Position numbers and translations under genes: made by a program. From assembly GCA_032622095.1 (NCBI GenBank), contig CP136061.1, forward strand, positions 66,281,127 through 66,345,126: a DNA stretch of 64,000 nt, given 5' to 3'. Origin of the DNA: Siphonodentalium dalli (lineage: Eukaryota > Mollusca > Scaphopoda > Gadilida > Siphonodentaliidae). Under the pieces are notes generated by a model. That model worked only from the letters and a program-made list of their open reading frames with translations, was not told the origin of the DNA and made no database searches. How positions within the stretch are numbered: the stretch's first letter is position 1; each line of letters starts with the position of its first letter. Shown piece after piece: positions 1-9,631 of this stretch.

Positions 1-202
1 TAAGTACTCATCTCGAGAACATAAGAATTTTCAAAAATCAATATCTAATAACTCTGAGCTTTGTTTGATGGGTTCCTCGACTCGAATCAAATATTTTTTA
101 CCCCCAAAGCCAAAGAAATAGTAATATAGGACCCTCTGATCGGATTGTTGTTGTTGGAATCTGTTGAGATGGGGACCCTCTTTACGGGTTGAGTACCTTT
201 AA
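1..202. mobile_element. Right half of a TTAA-flanked MITE (cut by window edge)
   Basis: This stretch is identical, base for base as far as I can read, to 26787-26988, the right half of a complete MITE. It ends in the same GGGTTGAGTACCT terminus followed by TTAA at 199-202. The left half lies outside the window. Identity over about 200 bp between two distant copies points to recent movement or recent duplication. No coding capacity is seen. A TTAA target is typical of piggyBac- or Kolobok-type elements; which one cannot be decided here. Confidence 0.8.
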
Positions 203-884
203 TAACAGAATGATGACAGAATTAATTAGCCTTATGACACTATAGGACATAATGATAATATCAACAGCGTAACAATGTTGTTCTTTGCAGGGGTAGAAGC
301 TTGGTGTGTGTGTCAGTATAATTTGTTTGCGTAATTCAAGGCATCCATGGGGTTGAACATTCGCCGACCGAGGTTGGCCTCTCGTTTAACAAGTACAATT
401 ATGACTTCCGGGTTACGCGCACCTGCCAAAAAAGGCGGATAATTTAAATTTAAAAGAAAAACGTCTTCCTGAAGATCGTCAATATTGATTGTCCGCTCTT
501 GTTTGTCACATAACTGATGATAACTCAACATTATTGAGCGATGTTAAGGTATTACAACTGCATAGTAGTGATTTAAATGCTAATGTCGGTCCCAGTTCGG
601 AGAGTCAATCAAGTTTTTCTTTAAAAATATGTTCCCTATTTTCGTGCCAAATCGTGGTGACTTTTTGAATGTTAATTTTATAAGAATGACTAAGATTTTT
701 TTAATGATGTCAGAGGTAATCGGATTCTTGTTTTACTGGGTCTATTTGAATTATCCATGAATAGGATCTTAATGATAATGTTCAACGCCACAGCCTGTCC
801 TATCATACCAAATTTGGTTACTTGGACGTATTTATCCAGATCCAGATTGTTCATACTAGTTTTACTAGTACTACCACAACACGA
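203..884. other. No supported gene
   Basis: AT-rich sequence between a MITE end and a LINE fragment. A minus-strand frame of 72 codons (313-531) is open, but I recognise no domain, and no splice or promoter context supports it. It could be a relic of a mobile element. Confidence 0.5.
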
Positions 885-1490
885 GTCAATTGTACATGTT
901 AAAGCCTAAAGGCGAACAGATCGACGCTGCACTACTCGACTTCTCCAAGGCATTCGACAAGGTACCGCATCAGAGGTTACTACAGAAGTGCGTAGGACAT
1001 GGCATAAATGACAACATCTTGGAATGGATAAAGGATTTTCTCTCAAACAGAACCCAGGCCAGAGAGTCATCTTAGAAGGTCATCTCTCCGAAGCAACATC
1101 TGTAACATCAGGAGTACCGCAAGTTATGTGACAGCTACCGGTACACCCCGCTTGTTCGCAGATGACTGCTTGCTGTACAGGACAGTAAAATAAAAAAAAG
1201 ACGCTAAACTGCTCCAGGAAGACCTTGACAACCTTCAACTTTGGGAAAAGAAGTGGCAAATCGAATTCAATGCGGACAAATGCGAGATCATATGTATAAC
1301 AAACAAAAGGAAACGAAATGTCTTGGAAACCCAGTACACCATTCATGGGAAACCACTACGATGTGTGAACTCTGCAAGGTATCTCGGTGTCAACATCAAA
1401 GAGGCAAATTCTACAACAGCCTTCATTGGAAGAAATCTAACCAACTGCAGCCCCAACATCAAGGAGCAGTGTTACAATTCCATGGTGCGT
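885..1490 (+). pseudogene. Non-LTR retrotransposon reverse transcriptase fragment, part 1
   Basis: Degenerate reverse transcriptase of jockey/CR1-like LINE type. The catalytic block A motif LDFSKAFDKVPH is at about 935-970, the SGVPQ motif near 1108-1122 and the FADD active-site motif at 1155-1166. These sit in different frames with stops between them (for example TAG at about 1073), so the gene is dead. The amino-terminal half of the ORF is missing. The reading continues to MVRPIV at about 1482-1497, where an inserted element breaks it; the next residues (EYSS) resume at 3180. LINE families with these motifs copy themselves by target-primed reverse transcription. Confidence 0.85.
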
Positions 1491-1506
1491 CCAATAGTGA
1501 TTGTCA

Positions 1507-1643
1507 GACGATTGGGACCTTGGACGATTGGGACCACGGACGATTGGGACCTTGGACGATTGGGACCTCGGACGATTGGGACCTTGGACGATTGGGACCT
1601 CGGACGATTGGGACCTTGAGTCAGGACGATTGGGACCTTGAGT
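1507..1643 (+). repeat. Left terminal minisatellite (16-bp unit)
   Basis: About eight copies of a 16-bp unit, ACGATTGGGACCTTGG with small variants (ACGG, TCGG). The last two are separated by a short spacer (TGAGTCAGG). The same unit occurs in reverse complement at 3010-3164, which makes it the terminal inverted repeat of the surrounding element. Open frames that read DDWDLGRLGP are translations of this repeat and not genes. Confidence 0.9.
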
Positions 1644-1815
1644 AATTGATTTCTTCAGTTATATATAAGAAATTATAAGTACGGTATATTAGTTTAAAAT
1701 CAAATTTTATTTAAGTAACGGAATTAACAAATATAATAATGATATAATACAAAACAATAATAACGATGGTATTTGATTATCGCATTGGTCGTTGAACTGG
1801 TGGATAGCACACATC

Positions 1816-2265
1816 TTACTGGTAGCTTGATCTCTCATTCTGCCGAACGGGTGCATATAGTTTCGAAATTTCTTTCAGCTGTGATGACGATGAAATTTCT
1901 TTTGAGTCGTAACTGTCCCACAGTTTAAAGATTCTTCCCTGCAATTCTTTAGTTTCAGCTTTTTGTCTTCGGCTCAGTTTCCCTTGTGTGCAGAGGTTAA
2001 AACTTACATATAATCCCAATTGCTGGTAATGCTTCCAGAGGGCTTGATTAAAATGGAAAGCACATCCATGTATGGTCGGGTTGACGAATACGCTTCTTAG
2101 GACGGTGAATGGATTCTTCGAGGATAGGCTCTTCTTTATCTTCTGGTTACCCTGTGACGATTGCCTGGTACTTTCAAGTGGTGGCGGAAGATCGGTGGTA
2201 ACGGTTGATTCTAAAACGGTGGTGGAGACGTGTTGAATGGAACTGACATATGTTTGGTTGGTACC
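1816..2265 (-). pseudogene. MULE-like transposase C-terminal exon (remnant)
   Basis: Minus-strand exon of 149 codons plus stop, opening after a TTTTACAG acceptor in phase 0. It holds the stretch HGCAFHFNQALWKHYQQLGL, which I recognise as the conserved block downstream of the catalytic core in MULE-type transposases of animals (GC.FHF.QA.W). The sequence before it is Ser/Thr/Lys-rich and lacks the DDE region, so the protein cannot catalyse transposition. It follows exon 2476-2670 of the same element; together they encode about 214 residues. The join at SKNPFTVLRS may mark the internal deletion. Confidence 0.65.
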
Positions 2266-2475
2266 CTGTAAAATACATATTAATTGGATTTTAGTCTCTA
2301 ACAGATCTAGAACGGGAAACGGAATATAACGGAAAATAAAACGCTCTTTATCTAACATGATCCACGAATTCTCAGTTTCGAAATTGTAAATTGAAAGTTT
2401 TTACATTATTATACTTCTGTTTTGTTTAAAGGTGTTGCATGCATATATAAATGAAGATGTTAAAAATATATATAC

Positions 2476-2670
2476 CTGTTTGGTTTTACAAGATGAACAT
2501 GACCAGTCGATATCTGAACGCTCTTTCACTGCTTGTCTGTAAACTTCTCTGCTGACACCAGTCTGACACTTGCGATGCTGCCAACGAGAACAGCCACCGC
2601 AGTTCAAACCTTCCTGCCGAGGTCGAACTTCGACACCACAGAATAAGCACTCAACGTTTTCGGAAGACAT
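2476..2670 (-). pseudogene. PHD-like zinc-finger exon of the MULE-like element
   Basis: Starts with ATG at 2670 and runs 65 codons to a donor (CAG|GTATAT), phase 0. Cysteine and histidine spacing is C8-x2-C11, C24-x2-C27, H32-x2-C35, C58-x2-C61, the C4HC3 pattern of a PHD-type finger, with a Trp (W56) two residues before the last Cys pair. It splices naturally to the exon at 2265. Zinc fingers of this kind occur at the N terminus of some invertebrate MULE transposases. Whether this truncated protein is expressed is unknown. Confidence 0.6.
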
Positions 2671-3009
2671 GTTTGATATGCCATCATTTCAGATCTGGAA
2701 ATCTTATATAGCTGTTCTTGTTTTTACAGAGCTTCGGTAACACAAACGCATACTTGATACCTACTCATTCCAACCCATTGATCACTGTTAAGAAGCTAGG
2801 TGACGATTAATCAGCGGTGATCCCTTTTAGCAATAACAACACGACCGGCACCTACTTTTAAGTAGGCTGCCGTTAAGTAAACATTGATAAACTGTACTCA
2901 CTGTGAGTCTATACTTACTAACACTAACCCAATGTAATAGTTATTTAATAGGAACATATAAATGAAATATAAACGTATATTACGGTATAAACATATATTA
3001 ACTTTAATA

Positions 3010-3164
3010 AGGTCCCAATCGTCTTGACCCAAGGTCCCAATCGTCCGAGGTCCCAATCGTCCAAGGTCCCAATCGTCCCGAGGTCCCAATCGTCTAAGGT
3101 CCCAATCGTCCAACTTAAGGTCCCAATCGTCCAAGGTCCCAATCGTCCAAGGTCCCAATCGTCT
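3010..3164 (-). repeat. Right terminal minisatellite (16-bp unit, inverted)
   Basis: About nine copies of the unit GGTCCCAATCGTCCAA, the reverse complement of the array at 1507-1643. Small length variants occur (GACCCAA, AACTTAA spacers). With the left array it would let a single strand fold into one long hairpin. Confidence 0.9.
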
Positions 3165-3179
3165 GGATACCCCAATAGT

Positions 3180-3800
3180 AGAGTACTCATCGACTGTATG
3201 GAACCCACACACAGCGGAAAACATCGAGAAACTGGAGAAAGTTCAACTGAGAGCAGCCAGAATGATCCAGAACAACTACCACTGGAGGAGCAGCCCAAAA
3301 ACGATGGTGAAAAACCTTGGATGGAAATCACTTGAAGAAAGACGAAAAGATGCCACCTTGTCTATGTTCTTCAAGTGTATCAAAGGACTGGTCATCACCA
3401 ATCAAGCTACTCCACTCGTGAAGAGCAGGACAAACGACAGATCACGAGGCCACAACCAGCGCTACACACAACATCATGTGAGAGTAGATGCATACAAATA
3501 CTCCTTCTTCCGTCTGCCATACGGATGCGGAACGCCCTATCTGAAGAGGCAGTGGCATGCACCTCCCTGGAAGACTTTCAGAAGGAGATGCTCAAAACAG
3601 GCTAGCTGAGGATGACAGAACAGATTTTTTAACTTGACTCATGATGATTTTACTTGTAATATACACAATCCTTATTTTAAATTCACCAATATTGGCTTTT
3701 AACGACATCCTCATCCGCCTGTGCGCACAAATGCGATAATATTCCTACAGAAGCCTTCTGCAGGTAGTTGCATTTTATCGGAAGAAGAAGATGTACATGC
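3180..3800 (+). pseudogene. Non-LTR retrotransposon fragment, part 2 (3' end)
   Basis: Direct continuation of the LINE broken at 1490. The frame reads EYSSTVWNPHT, then EKVQLRAARMI and the downstream thumb-like region with SLEERRKDATL. Frame changes near 3330 and 3500 show decay. The coding part fades at about 3625. The copy probably ends near 3790 with a short GAAGAAGAAGATG tail, a simple-sequence tail of the sort LINEs leave. Confidence 0.8.
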
Positions 3801-5057
3801 AAGTGGAGGAATTGGGCCAACATTGGCAACAAAATCATGGATAGGTTAGTCTCACTCTCAGTCTGTTCACAGGATTAACTGTCTCATTTTGGTGGAGTTA
3901 TTGCCCTTTTTCAACATAGAATCGTGTGACGCATCTTTTTTCCGAGTCTGTATTCAGTCATTTTCTAGTCAACTTTTTTGTCCTCAGACATTCCGTTCTC
4001 GAGCGGGTGACAAATCTCAATGTTTCCCGAGAAAAAGGGCAACAACTGTTTTGTTATCCGATTATACCACAGAAAAAAAATCCTTGCAATCCAAACGCAC
4101 GATGTTGCATTGAGTCACGAGTACTTTCTTTCCCGATTATGTATATTTTCAGTAACTACTTATCGTCCTACAGGATGTCTCTTCCATAAACGATAGTCAA
4201 GCCTTTAAGCGTTTGATAATCAGCGTTTATTTACGATCATTTTGGTGGTTAAATCGTCAATATAGGTCCATGCAATGTAAACCAATAAGCCATATAGGTA
4301 TGATATCGCCTACTGCAATGTGGCATATTCAATGTCGTCTTGTGCGCAGAATTTACTCGCCATGTTCATTTCATAGCGGTCTTCCCCGAAAGCTATTGGG
4401 AAGTTGTCGATTTCATTAATGTAAATTCATATGTGTCAGTGCTCCCAAGTACATGGCGATCCTCACACAAAATCCTTCTATGATCACATTGCGGCGGAGC
4501 GGTCTGATATCATGGATAAGCGTACAGTACCATTCATTCGCGACAAACGTATGCATTACGTTGTCCTCCAGCAAACATTTATAACCAACCAACCTCAAGG
4601 GATCCACTCTTTCAATCTTGCACGATAATGTTGACATGAACATATTGAATCGCCGAGATGTTTCGATGTAAAAAGTAAATAACAACGCTTGTCCGATAAA
4701 AGTATCAACTTAACAGTTCGAATATTAGTGTTCACTATATATATATATGCAAATTAGCAAACACCACAACTGGTGTGTTTTGCGAATCCGTGGGGTATAT
4801 AAGATCTATGATTTTAGTACGTCGTAGTGATGTGAAATAGATGAGTTACGGCAGTGTGTGTTTGAAGATATTCTTGCAATATAACTTCAGGTGGGCGACA
4901 AAAACAATGTCTCCCGGCTCAGCGGGCGACAGTGTGATTTGTCGCCCGGCACGTGACAGGACATGGGCCAATCAGAAGGGTGGAAAATAGGGAGGATAAC
5001 AATTTATTTTGATGCACTTGTTCTTGTTTCCTCATATTCAGTGCTACAGTGTTAACT
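3801..5057. other. No supported gene
   Basis: Intergenic or intronic AT-rich DNA. Several frames of 60-90 codons are open on both strands (3889-4685) but overlap one another and show no domain or splice context. A short AT microsatellite is at 4735-4750. A small patch at 4888-4945 repeats GGGCGACA in both orientations, a minor palindrome. Confidence 0.5.
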
Positions 5058-5077
5058 AGTGTAGTGGAGAAGGTTGC
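5058..5077 (+). repeat. 20-bp direct repeat, copy 1 (partner at 6810-6829)
   Basis: The 20-bp string starting AGTGTAGTGGAG occurs here and at 6810-6829; both are followed within a few bases by CAATACCATT. The two copies bracket a hAT-like element and a foldback element. It could be an old duplication caused by insertion or a local tandem duplication. Confidence 0.7.
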
Positions 5078-5106
5078 TTTCAATACCATTTTTTCCAGGA
5101 TGTACA

Positions 5107-5901
5107 TAGGGCTTCACGATATCCAGATTTTAATACCGACTACAATACTGAAAAAGATATTGCGGTATGACTAAATATCGTCACCAATAAACTTTGATAA
5201 AACTGTTTGAGCATGATACTTGTAACAAGCAGAATTTTTTTTAGAATTATTGATTTGAAATACTTGGCAATGTTGGAATCATTTGCTGATAATAATTATG
5301 AACAAATGTTGCTTTGACAGGTATACAACATAAGTAGTTAATATAAATGGTCCGGAGATTCGTTGTGTATACGACGGAGATGACTGATGTATACATGTAT
5401 TTATAAGTGACTGATGTCATTGGGAATTCCCTACCAACAGCGGGTCGCTTATAACATTAAATGAGTCAAACTGTCGCTTATGTAAATAATAACAATACAT
5501 GTATGTCATTGTCCAGATTATATAAACACCACACATTTTCCAAGTATTTAGCCAGGAAACATTCCAGCATTATTGAGATGAGATCAACCAATATAAATGA
5601 CAATTGCCACCCATTGTGTAAGGTATGCCTTCTAGATTGTCTGGAGTGTGTTGACAAATGCTTAGGGAGCAGTGAGAGTTAATTAATTTTCACACAACGC
5701 TAATCCGAATCCGTTAGCCATGGCCTTTGTCTCAGCATTAGAGGTGTTTGGGGTAATTAAATGCTGGACATTGATCGTGATATCGTCCATATCATTATCC
5801 ACACCGGTGGCTACGATGTAACGACTATTTACATAAAGTGAAACCGACTATATGGTGTAAAAATCAGTAAAGGCGATATGATTAAATAACATGAAGCCCT
5901 A
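5107..5901. mobile_element. hAT-like non-autonomous transposon with 8-bp target duplication
   Basis: The element begins TAGGGCTTCA and ends TGAAGCCCTA, a perfect 10-bp inverted terminus. It is flanked by the 8-bp direct duplication GATGTACA at 5099-5106 and 5902-5909. An 8-bp duplication and ends of this kind fit the hAT superfamily. It is 795 bp, carries no transposase domain that I recognise, and has one open frame (5461-5682) without similarity to anything known to me. Confidence 0.8.
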
Positions 5902-5929
5902 GATGTACAGTGAAATAATGCACAGTAGA

Positions 5930-6800
5930 AAATTAATGACAAATTAATTATGGCCGATGCTATTCTGCCGTATACAGCATAATAGCCAACGAGGCTATTC
6001 TGCCGTATATGTCAGAATAGCTCTAACCCCGCATATAGCTATTCTGTCGACTGCCATATGCAGAGTCTGCCATAAACATTCTGGCACTCGTTTTTGAAGA
6101 CAACGCACGCGCGACATACCGTGCGGTATGCCCTATATATACAGGTACGATCGAAACACATTGATCAAATCACATGGTATCGAACCACTTGTGGCATTTA
6201 TTCTTGCACAATGGACAATTCATACTCTTCGGCATCATAGAGTTGAATTTCTATGTTATCAACACACATGTATGGTACGGTACCGTATATGTTCTGTATT
6301 TACGATAGAATAGCGACAAGCTATACTGGCAAGCTGTGTCTATTACATGTATGTAGTAGGCCTGGTCCGATATATATGCAAATGTGATTGGTAAAATATG
6401 GTTAGGCCTATTGTATTCTGACAAGATATGTATTAATTCAAAATAGGGACAACGCCTCCATTTAGTAGAGATGGTATATATACATGTAACGTCCCGGTAT
6501 ATGCATATGTATGCCTATACCCACACCACAATACAACATCTGATCATGTAGCATGGGTATATATATAGGGCTAAATAAAAGTATCCCCGATGAAAATAAT
6601 GTGAAGATGATAGCACCATGTTTGGACGTCAGGTATGTAGAGTCGTAGACATCAAAATAGGTGCCAATTTTCGTACGGCAGAATAACCTGAGAGGCCATT
6701 CTTCCATATACGGTAGAATAGCCTCGCTGGCTATTCTACCATATAATGGCATATATTGCAGAATAGCCTTTCCGATTAATTATTCAAAATTTATCGTGGA
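5930..6800. mobile_element. Foldback element with long inverted arms
   Basis: Left arm about 5939-6025 and right arm about 6690-6785 are inverted copies built around GCTATTCTGCCGTATA and its variants, each with a GAGGCTATTCT or AATAGCCTCG core and an AATTAAT outer edge. Roughly 650 bp of AT-rich sequence lies between. There is no coding region. The exact ends and target duplication could not be fixed. Confidence 0.6.
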
Positions 6801-6841
6801 AAAATTGATAGTGTAGTGGAGAAGGTTGCCTCCATACTTCA

Positions 6842-7679
6842 ATACCATTGGTAGAACTAAACTAGTTTGAATTTTCTTGTCTGTTTGATTTGGGACATGT
6901 TAATTTCATGGGCATAGAATACCAACTTATATCAGATGTATATGTCCCTAATATACTCTGTAGTAAAGCAGTATTTACTTGCAATGACCTTTGTCATTTG
7001 GTTCATGTTTGAGCGCAAAACTACTATAAACAAGCTGAAACTGATATTGTATGTCGTAGGACATGTTTTGTCGTGTTTGGGGATAATGACCCTAGATTTT
7101 AAAGATTTTATATTTGTTAACAGGGTTTTAGCTGTGATAGCCGGACGGTTATAGGACTATGTGCTCTATTTTCACAAACTGGTTGATAATGGGTGTACAT
7201 GTAAATATGACGCCAGTTTGAGTCACATGATCATGCCAAAAATTATATGCCCGCAGATTCAATGCGGTGTCACCGTAATGAGACAGACGTGCATCGAGAT
7301 TAATGATAACTGCTTAACTAGTGCTTACTTATTTTCCATATATAAATTATACTCAGAATCCATTACTAAAATCGGAATGTATATAATTTATACAAGTGTT
7401 GTACAAGATGTTATTTTATTTCAAAATTCTTGAACTGAAGTTTCCAGACACCTTAATTTAAAGGATCAAATTAGACACCTTAATTTAAAGGATCAAATAA
7501 GCGATAGACATTGTAGACCTATACTTTATGCACTGACGGTTCGATTCGATTTGATATTAACATCGGCTTCCCAATTTGATATCTGATTTTAAATCTGCCG
7601 ATTCGCAGGGCCCTATAAAAGTGACTAATATTACAATACTAGGTGCCACATTAGCAATTTTAATAGCATAGTCAACTAC
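6842..7679. other. No supported gene; 26-bp direct repeat
   Basis: Open frames at 6936-7433 show no domain. A 26-bp sequence (AGACACCTTAATTTAAAGG and following bases) is present twice in tandem at 7446-7471 and 7473-7498, separated by one base. Nothing else is seen. Confidence 0.6.
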
Positions 7680-7980
7680 TGCAGAGAGGCAGTGCAGTGG
7701 AAACTTCTCCATGATAATTTCTGCGTGAGTTCGAATCCACCCTGGGTTGTAAAATTCAGTTCGCTGTTTCTAGACAGACCACCCAGCATATGGGAATGCC
7801 TCCCCCTAGTGCTGTGTGGAGGTCAGTGCCAGGGTGCTGTGTTGCCATCGGATCATGTGCCAACGTTATATTGGCTATCCTGTGTACTACACACACCCAA
7901 TGTAAATATTAAGTGTAAAAGAACCCTAACATGGGCAACATATCCTGAAAATACATGCACAGGAGCTATCAAATTTGAAT
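7680..7980 (+). repeat. Possible tRNA-derived SINE
   Basis: The string GAGTTCGAATCCACC at about 7726-7740 matches the RNA polymerase III B box (GGTTCGANTCC) closely. About 40 bp upstream, GGCAGTGCAGTGG is a weak A-box match. A unique-looking body of about 230 bp follows. A tRNA-derived SINE is the simplest reading. No second copy lies in the window and no cloverleaf can be drawn, so it is not a tRNA gene. Confidence 0.35.
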
Positions 7981-8019
7981 GATTTTCAATAAGAAACATG
8001 GTCACCATCAGCCATCTAA

Positions 8020-8127
8020 GTATTACTTAGACATTTCAACTTTCAGCATTTCTAATTGCCCCATTGATTGCAACACATGAAATGATCCCCTCTCCAAGTT
8101 GAGCTACATTGTCATTGACACTTTCAT
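8020..8127 (-). repeat. Fragment of the 5' end of the pearl-like element family
   Basis: The reverse complement matches the start of the elements at 20656 and 32283 (AGTGTCAATGACACTGTAGC, then TCAACTT and a CAGTCAATGGAG block). Only the outer 100 bp is present; the tandem core is absent. Confidence 0.7.
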
Positions 8128-9527
8128 GTTTTGAGAACATGGTCACGGATTATTAAAACCATTATTTATTAGCAAATTCCTTGTTTCAATTCTGCCACCA
8201 AATGCATGGCAGAATGAAAACTCCCTCAAAATCCAAATATCTGCGTGCAATATTCAGAGCACATGATTTACTGGACATAAAAGTGTAGGGGCTTCTGGCC
8301 CCTTTGTGTGGTCTGTGCACATTTTGATCTTGTAAACATTTTGATGTAAAAAGAAAATAATAACTAAATTTTTATCAAATTTGCTTGAAATTGGTCCAGG
8401 ATTCTGGGAGAACAATCGCAGATGGATGGACAGACAGATCCTACTCTTTCATATATATATACCAATTATAATGCTGATGGTAAATCTCGAATTAACTGTT
8501 GTGGTTTTGGACTGAAACTCTGCTAGAGATTAGCAAGCATTGTCAATATGGATGCGCTTGTTAAATTGTCAAGGTTGTTTTTAATTTTGATTTCTTTATC
8601 TATATTTTAACTCGCTTTCTTAATGACAAGCCTATGTGTATGTGCTACGTCATTTCTGCGTTTTATTTGCCAACAGCTGTTGGAAACCTGTTTTCAGGTA
8701 GCTGGGCAAATCGTTATAAAACAAGTAATTTTTTTTTATTTTGGCCAAAAAGATCGTCAATGGATCTTGTATTAATATCCTACCATATTAATATGTATTT
8801 TGTGCTGTAGAATAAATATACAATGATTTGAATATCGGAAGCAACAAGAAAGAAAGGCTAAGCTAGAATATTTATGCAGCTGATTTTCATAATAAATACT
8901 GCAGGGCTTGATATGAATGCGCTGAATGATGGGATACTACCTGTACTCATACTAGTACTATCTTCATACAGTGTACTAAAATTTGCCATTTGATATCATT
9001 CCACACACCTTGACCTTTAGCATTAAAGACATATTATGTACTTGTTCGGCTGCGTGAAACTGATAAGTTAGTATTCAGGTGCTATGTCAACTGGAGGAAT
9101 GTATCATTCTACTAACATCACCGAAATTCTCAAGCAAATCGACTGTACTACTCCATAGAAAACATTGTCTGAACAGACTGAACTACGCTAAATTGTAAAT
9201 ATTTACTACTCCAATCGGGACGCTTCTATCGGCGATAAACTAACGAAAACGATTTCACCATCAGCAGTCACTGCATTTAAATAATATATAAGAATGACAG
9301 TGTGTGTTGTCAATTTAGATATACTGTTTGTAAAAAATAACTTCTTTGAACAAGATTATTCTTCATTTCTATTTGATCACCCTACCTCCGTACCGGAGTG
9401 TTTCACATTACTTTAATATGGTATGACGAGGTTTACCGAGAGTATCATATCATTGAAGAAATTACCTTTGAGTATAATTTTTGGTTGATTTTGGAGAAAA
9501 GAATTGTCAAACTTGCATCTTTTTCAG
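8128..9527. other. No supported exon; LINE-like 3' tail at 8375-8462
   Basis: The first visible exon of gene 1 starts at 9528 in mid-codon, so earlier exons must exist, but none could be supported here. The segment 8375-8462 ends in GACAGATCCTACTCTTTCATA and an AT run, and the same tail recurs at 11796-11828 and 12120-12212. It looks like the 3' end of a dispersed LINE or SINE family. Confidence 0.5.
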
Positions 9528-9631
9528 AGGTACTAAACGAGGACTGTCCATCAGTGAAGATGGCACAATTCAAGTTACTGATGTTCGCAGCTCTCAATCA
9601 GACATATCTACAGCCAGCTCCTCTCCTGCAG
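9528..9631 (+). CDS. Gene 1, exon 1 of those visible
   Basis: Acceptor TTTTCAG, donor GCAG|GTATAG. Enters in phase 2 (one base finishes a codon) and leaves with one base of the next codon. Encodes GTKRGLSISEDGTIQVTDV followed by a Ser-rich stretch. An overlapping frame read through the acceptor is an artefact. Confidence 0.7.

Larger units (their letters stand above)
1499..3171 (-). mobile_element. Mutator/foldback-like DNA transposon with minisatellite inverted ends
   Basis: The element sits inside the LINE and is flanked by an 8-bp direct duplication, CCAATAGT, at 1491-1498 and 3172-3179. Removing it and one duplicate rejoins the LINE reading frame exactly (RPIV then EYSS). Both ends carry arrays of a 16-bp unit (core ACGATTGGGACC) in opposite orientation, so the ends are long inverted repeats made of a minisatellite. 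The middle holds two minus-strand exons: a cysteine-rich PHD-like finger and a transposase C-terminal remnant of MULE type. The transposase core is absent, so this is a deletion derivative. The layout recalls Drosophila FB elements; class assignment is inference. Confidence 0.8.

Noticed and set aside
1241-1645. Plus frames reading DDWDLGRLGP-type repeats (also minus 2898-3331)
   Set aside because: They are translations of the 16-bp terminal minisatellite of a transposon, open in several frames at once.
5930-6800. LTR retrotransposon suggested by direct repeats at 5058 and 6810
   Set aside because: The repeats are only 20-30 bp, with no primer site, polypurine tract or coding region between them.
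7680-7980. tRNA gene at the B-box match
   Set aside because: No A box at the correct distance and no cloverleaf; a SINE is more likely.
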